Positions 13,365 through 17,037 of a stretch of DNA of 17,037 bases are shown one piece after another. Every line of letters begins with the position of its first letter. Position 1 is the first letter of the stretch. Made by a program: the position numbers and the translations under genes. The notes under the pieces were generated by a model that worked only from the letters and a program-made list of their open reading frames with translations, searched no databases and was not told the DNA's origin. Source of the stretch: HyVt-560 sp964577195 (GTDB lineage: Bacteria > Pseudomonadota > Gammaproteobacteria > UWMA-0217); the NCBI GenBank assembly GCA_964577195.1, contig CAZNYF010000050.1:1-17037 (forward strand), read 5' to 3'.

Positions 13365-13841
13365 CTACTTGTATACCGGTTTTTGACCTAGCGCTTTATT
13401 TGAGGACATTGGATTACGCGTAGTCACCGCTCCCGACGTGCAACGACTGCCCATATCCCACGCCATTTTAAAATTAACGAGAGCGGGTGCGCGACGACAG
13501 CGATCCGCTTTGGTTCTGTAAATAGAAACGAAACATTGTCCACCCTCCACTTCTGTCTCGATTGAAAAGTCCTCAATGCTCGTACACCCGGTACCCGTCA
13601 CTGTAAAACTAATTTCTCCACGCTGAGCAGCAAATGCATGTAGCTTTTCCAGACGATACATCGCAGTAACGCTGGATTTCCCACTTTTTGCTGAAATTTT
13701 TTCTGATGGTTTGGAGAGCATTGTGATTTCCTCACTAGGTTCGTTCGAGTCGCTACTAATGGGCTGTAGAGTACAGCCTTGAATACACAGTGTAGCCAGA
13801 ATCAAAACGGATAAAACCTGGATTCGACTAGCGTATTTCAT
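13365..13841 (-). CDS. Small lipoprotein of unknown function
   Basis: 158 residues. The signal MKYASRIQVLSVLILATLCIQGC has a near-standard lipobox with the lipidated Cys at 23. The mature part starts with a Ser/Glu-rich linker and a basic SEKISAKSGKSS stretch; a second half has four cysteines (TGTGCTS, GGQCFV, ADRCRR, SRCTSG) that could form two disulfides. I recognise no family. The ATG overlaps the stop of the phosphorylase gene as ATGA, so the two are probably translated together. It is the last gene of the three-gene run beginning at 16802. Confidence 0.75.
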   Translation of the reverse strand: MKYASRIQVLSVLILATLCIQGCTLQPISSDSNEPSEEITMLSKPSEKISAKSGKSSVTAMYRLEKLHAFAAQRGEISFTVTGTGCTSIEDFSIETEVEGGQCFVSIYRTKADRCRRAPALVNFKMAWDMGSRCTSGAVTTRNPMSSNKALGQKPVYK

Positions 13842-14590
13842 GATAGTAATTGCTCCAGAATTTTGATTGCTGATCGCGTACCCGTGACCAGTTGCTGCTC
13901 AATATCAGCCAGCAGAATTTCTTTTGTTCCTCTACCAGCAGCCGGATTCGCAACAATCGCAAGCGCCGCATAGCTAAGATCCAGCTCACGTGCCAGAGAG
14001 GCTTCGGGCATTCCTGTCATGCCAACGATATCGCAGCCATCTCGTTCGAGGCGATTGATTTCAGCAGCAGTTTCGAGCCGAGGCCCCTGGGTTGCGGCGT
14101 ATACGGCCGTGTCAGTGATTTCGATACCGGCTTGCTCTGCTGCTGCAATGAGTTGACTACGCAGATCAGGACTATAGGGTTGCGAAAAATCAATGTGTGT
14201 CACACGGCTTAGATCCTTCTCGAAAAATGTCTGACTACGATTATAGGTGTAATCAATAATCTGATCAGGAATCACCACTGAAGCCGTCGGAATAGTTGAA
14301 TTAATGCCACCAACAGCGGCAAATGCAATGATATTGCTAACGCCCAGATGTTGGAACGCCCAGATATTTGCGCGGTAATTGATTCGATGAGGTGGAATTT
14401 GGTGTCCGTGCCCATGACGCGCCAAAAAGATCACTTCATGACCAAATAGCTTGCCAGTCGTAAACGTACCGGAGGGTTCTCCATAAGGCGTATGCACGAC
14501 TTCTCGCCGGGTAATTTCCAGCCCCTTTAGCGTTAGCACGCCGCTGCCGCCAATAATGCCGGTTTTAATTGTTGTCTTACTCTGGTTCAT
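13838..14590 (-). CDS. S-methyl-5'-thioinosine phosphorylase (MTAP/PNP family)
   Basis: Purine-nucleoside phosphorylase-fold enzyme of methylthioadenosine salvage; the pseudomonad type splits 5'-methylthioinosine with phosphate into hypoxanthine and 5-methylthioribose-1-phosphate. Starting at ATG 14590 gives 250 residues, near the family's 245; the longer reading from 14725 would overlap the upstream gene in another frame and is rejected. Visible: phosphate-site TGIIGGSG, ARHGHGHQIPPHRINYRAN, FAAVGGINST, QGPRLETAAEINRLERDGCD and IVGMTGMPEASLARELDLSY. MTIP rather than MTAP specificity is inferred from overall likeness to the Pseudomonas protein. It begins 34 bp after the GGDEF-EAL gene stop and overlaps the next lipoprotein gene by 4 bp. 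Confidence 0.88.
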   Translation of the reverse strand: MNQSKTTIKTGIIGGSGVLTLKGLEITRREVVHTPYGEPSGTFTTGKLFGHEVIFLARHGHGHQIPPHRINYRANIWAFQHLGVSNIIAFAAVGGINSTIPTASVVIPDQIIDYTYNRSQTFFEKDLSRVTHIDFSQPYSPDLRSQLIAAAEQAGIEITDTAVYAATQGPRLETAAEINRLERDGCDIVGMTGMPEASLARELDLSYAALAIVANPAAGRGTKEILLADIEQQLVTGTRSAIKILEQLLS

Positions 14591-14624
14591 GAATGGGCGA
14601 AAACTCGCTATCGTCGCAAAAATA

Positions 14625-16802
14625 CTATTGGATGATAGCAGGTGTCTTTTGGCGCATGATTTCTGGGTGGCCAATATAGTAACCTTGCAAATAATCGACG
14701 CCGATCTCACGCAGCCCGTCAGCAATTTCCTCAGTTTCTACATATTCGGCAATCGTCTGGATATTCATTAACCCGGCAATCCGCTGGATGGATTCAACCA
14801 GCCCGTAGTCAACCGGATCAGACATAATTTCGCGCACAAATACACCATCGAGCTTGACGAAATCTACCGGTAAGTTTTTGAGATGCGATAAAGATGAAAA
14901 ACCAGTGCCGAAATCATCCAACGCAAAGCGACACCCCAAAGCACGCATATCGTTCATAAAATCAACGGCTTGATCAATATTTTCCATTGCGGAAGATTCG
15001 GTCACTTCGAAACAGAGCTTGCCGGCAACCGCTGGGTTAGCTTTGAGACGAGCATGAATTTGCTGCTTGAATTCTGGGTCACAGAGCGACGTTGTCGAAA
15101 TATTGACCGAATAAAAGTCCCCGTCCAGATCACCAGACTCGAGATTCTCGATCATCTTATAAACCACCCAACGATCCAGAATACTGGTGAGCTGATATCT
15201 CTCGATCACGGGTAAGAAAAATCCTGGTTTGACTAGCTTGTCTCCATCCCTGAGTCTCACCAGCACTTCGAATGCATTGGTACCGGTGTGATGATTGACG
15301 CGCTGAATCGGTTGCTGAAACAAACACAGTTTGTCACCGTTAATCGCGTCGTGAAATTTCTCTAGCCACAAAGCATCACCGGATAACTTCCCTTTTGTCT
15401 GTTCATCACCAAAAATACGAATTTGGTTACGTCCCCCGCGCTTAGCTGAGTAACAAGCCTGGTCAGCCATATCCAGAATTTCATCCACATTTAGGCTTGA
15501 ACGCTCAATTTGTAATAAACCGATGCTGGAACCAATTTCAAAACACTGGTTTTCCCAGTAAAAACGAAAGGTTTTAATACTGTTGTGCAGATCCTGTATT
15601 AACCGACGCGCCTGATCCAAATGACAGTGACGCAGTAAAATAGCGAACTCATCACCCCCAATACGCGCCAGCACATCGTTGCCGCGGACTTTACGCCGAA
15701 ACAAATCCGCCAGCTGTATTAGTAACTTGTCTCCTGCACGGTGTCCCGCAGCATCATTGACCTTTTTGAAGAAATCCAAATCGAGATAGCAAAGCACATG
15801 TTCATCATCTGCTTGCAACAACTGCAGTTCGTTATTCAGTAATGACTTGAACGCCTGAGCGTTGAGTAAGCCCGTCAACGCATCGTGGTGAGCCGCAAAG
15901 TAAAGCTTGTCAGAGCTCAGTTTGGTATCAGTGATATCGCTCATTGACCCTCTGAAACCCAAAAACCCCTGATCCTTATGGTAAAACGGCCTACCTACCA
16001 AATGTACAACGCGATTCTTCCCAGCGTGATTGAGTAACTTACAGGATATTTCTAATGGTGTTTTTGCTGAAAAGTGCTTGTAAAAACATTCTAAACCCTC
16101 TGCACTGAGGTTATTGCCAAAATACTCAACAAAAGAAGTTGTTGTAAAATTGTCTTCCGGCAAGCTGAGACGGTTTTGTGAGCCGGCATCAATGAAGGTC
16201 AGTATGCCTTGAGCATCCGTTTCCCAGAAATAATCGCTAGCTTGCGTTGCAAAATCCTTGTATCGATCGAGCGCTCGCGACAGCGAGGTTTGCTCCTTTT
16301 TGAGCTGATTGATTGTTTCACCCAGTTGACGGGTAAGAAAATCTGCGTAGCCACCTTCCTGAGATTGAGTTGAAAAATTATTCTCATCTGAATCAACCAG
16401 CAATTTCACTCTCTGCTCGGTGTAGACATCTTGTACCAGCCGAACAATTTCATCCACGTTAGTAGGCTTTTGAACGATCTGAACGGCACCGGCATCCAGA
16501 GCAACCCTGCTATCTTTAGCTTTCAAATACCCTGATTTATAGAGTAAAACAGGGATATCTTTAAACTTTTGATTCCCGCAAACTTCCTGACAAAGCGAGT
16601 AACCATCCATCTCGGGGAGATCCACATTCACCAGAACCACATCGGTGCTACGCCGATGCATTGTCTCCAAAGCCTCGTAACCGTGCCCCGCGCAATGGAC
16701 ATTTTTAAATGCCTGGCTTAGTTGGTCAGCCCAATATTGGGTCAAATCAGCATCGTCATCGACGATGAGCAGTGAAAGTTGGTTGGTACGATACATTAAC
16801 AA
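14625..16802 (-). CDS. REC-PAS-GGDEF-EAL cyclic-di-GMP signalling protein
   Basis: 725 residues, no membrane segments. Order: receiver-like domain (about 9-130), linker helix (150-185), PAS (about 185-295), GGDEF (about 300-465), EAL (about 475-720). The receiver keeps the acidic pocket D15-D16-D17 and K112, but the phospho-acceptor position is Asn59 (LVNVDLP) and the Thr/Ser position is Lys, so it probably does not take phosphate. The GGDEF motif (382-386) is exact, with inhibitory-site RGND at 373-376. The EAL domain has E512 (EVL variant), N567, E602, D629-D630 (DDFGTG), K650, E686/E689 and Q706, so phosphodiesterase activity is expected. It may make, break or switch between both. First gene of the run with the phosphorylase and lipoprotein. 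Confidence 0.93.
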   Translation of the reverse strand: MLMYRTNQLSLLIVDDDADLTQYWADQLSQAFKNVHCAGHGYEALETMHRRSTDVVLVNVDLPEMDGYSLCQEVCGNQKFKDIPVLLYKSGYLKAKDSRVALDAGAVQIVQKPTNVDEIVRLVQDVYTEQRVKLLVDSDENNFSTQSQEGGYADFLTRQLGETINQLKKEQTSLSRALDRYKDFATQASDYFWETDAQGILTFIDAGSQNRLSLPEDNFTTTSFVEYFGNNLSAEGLECFYKHFSAKTPLEISCKLLNHAGKNRVVHLVGRPFYHKDQGFLGFRGSMSDITDTKLSSDKLYFAAHHDALTGLLNAQAFKSLLNNELQLLQADDEHVLCYLDLDFFKKVNDAAGHRAGDKLLIQLADLFRRKVRGNDVLARIGGDEFAILLRHCHLDQARRLIQDLHNSIKTFRFYWENQCFEIGSSIGLLQIERSSLNVDEILDMADQACYSAKRGGRNQIRIFGDEQTKGKLSGDALWLEKFHDAINGDKLCLFQQPIQRVNHHTGTNAFEVLVRLRDGDKLVKPGFFLPVIERYQLTSILDRWVVYKMIENLESGDLDGDFYSVNISTTSLCDPEFKQQIHARLKANPAVAGKLCFEVTESSAMENIDQAVDFMNDMRALGCRFALDDFGTGFSSLSHLKNLPVDFVKLDGVFVREIMSDPVDYGLVESIQRIAGLMNIQTIAEYVETEEIADGLREIGVDYLQGYYIGHPEIMRQKTPAIIQ

Positions 16803-16957
16803 TGGTCGCTAAAAATAGAGTTAAGAATGACACTAGACATTTTGCGGGAAAATGCTACAAAAAACTGACGACAGCCGCCGATTATCTGACATTCTAGCGC
16901 TAACTTCATCACATTTTAGCCGAAGACTACGCTTAACCCGGAAAATATCATCCACCT

Positions 16958-16979
16958 CTTGCGCTATAAGCAGCGCAAG
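16958..16979. repeat. Perfect 8-bp stem hairpin
   Basis: CTTGCGCT (16958-16965) and AGCGCAAG (16972-16979) pair perfectly around a 6-base loop. No T-run follows on either strand, so it is not a standard terminator. It could be an operator or an mRNA structure in the leader of the GGDEF-EAL gene. Confidence 0.4.
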
Positions 16980-17019
16980 GTCGCTGGACAACAGACTAAA
17001 TTCAGAGGGTGTTACGCAT

Positions 17020-17037
17020 AAAAAAGGGCGCTTGTGC
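17020..17037 (-). terminator. Partial terminator of an off-window minus-strand gene
   Basis: On the minus strand the sequence runs AAGCGCCC then six T (17025-17020), which is the right half of a Rho-independent terminator. The matching left arm would lie beyond the window edge, so this is inferred. Confidence 0.35.

Larger units (their letters stand above)
16803..17037. other. Upstream region of the GGDEF-EAL gene
   Basis: No ORF of note. A small inverted repeat CATTTT-gcggg-AAAATG (16838-16854) lies about 40 bp before the start of the GGDEF-EAL gene and could overlap its promoter; no convincing -35/-10 pair was identified. Confidence 0.35.

Noticed and set aside
14591..14725. N-terminal extension of the phosphorylase to ATG 14725
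   Set aside because: It overlaps the end of the GGDEF-EAL gene in another frame, has no similarity to the family, and the 250-residue form matches the usual length.
1..17037. CRISPR array, tRNA, rRNA, toxin-antitoxin or known phage-defence system
   Set aside because: None was seen: no regular spacer-repeat series, no cloverleaf sequence recognised, and no defence-family proteins encoded.

Overview
The window looks like a Gammaproteobacterium chromosome, probably a free-living or marine member related to the Pseudomonadales/Cellvibrionales. The evidence is an E. coli-like Icd, ClpS and ClpA, a gammaproteobacterial HflD, a pseudomonad-type S-methyl-5'-thioinosine phosphorylase, and divergent icd and mnmA. 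The genus cannot be told from sequence alone.

Layout. (1) 1-4083, minus strand: conserved core genes read icd -> clpS -> clpA. (2) 4084-4401: divergent control region with two operator-like palindromes, a candidate icd promoter, and a 46-codon ORF overlapping the mnmA start. (3) 4402-5493, plus strand: mnmA. (4) 5494-11735: an accessory segment lying exactly between mnmA and hflD, which are normally neighbours in this class. In order it holds a decayed 3' end of a zinc-type alcohol dehydrogenase/quinone oxidoreductase gene; a ~216-bp MITE-like element with 26-bp terminal inverted repeats; a broken MdaB-like quinone reductase gene; an RstA-like response regulator; a membrane-anchored MliC-like protein; a ClpP-fold lipoprotein; an RstB-like histidine kinase; a metzincin-like lipoprotein; and a frameshifted scrap of an IS3-family transposase. 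(5) 11736-12377: hflD. (6) 12389-13180, minus: a SUMF1/FGE-fold protein lacking the catalytic cysteine region. (7) 13365-16802, minus: an apparent operon of a REC-PAS-GGDEF-EAL cyclic-di-GMP protein, S-methyl-5'-thioinosine phosphorylase and a small lipoprotein. (8) 16803-17037: upstream region with a hairpin and, at the edge, half of a terminator from an off-window gene.

Main observation. The two-component system is split: two envelope genes sit between regulator and kinase. A 16-bp sequence made of two CTGACA units 10 bp apart occurs twice (7427-7442 and 9878-9893, 15 of 16 identical), once before the MliC-like gene and once before the metzincin gene. A third CTGAC/CTGGC unit follows at the same offset, and a -10 box (TATAAT or TATGAT) begins at the same distance in both. 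This is the geometry of an OmpR-family activator bound over the -35 region. I infer a self-contained envelope-response module: the RstAB-like pair senses a surface signal and switches on a lysozyme-inhibitor-like protein, a ClpP-fold lipoprotein, its own kinase and an outer-membrane metalloprotease. Functions of these effectors are inferred from motifs only.
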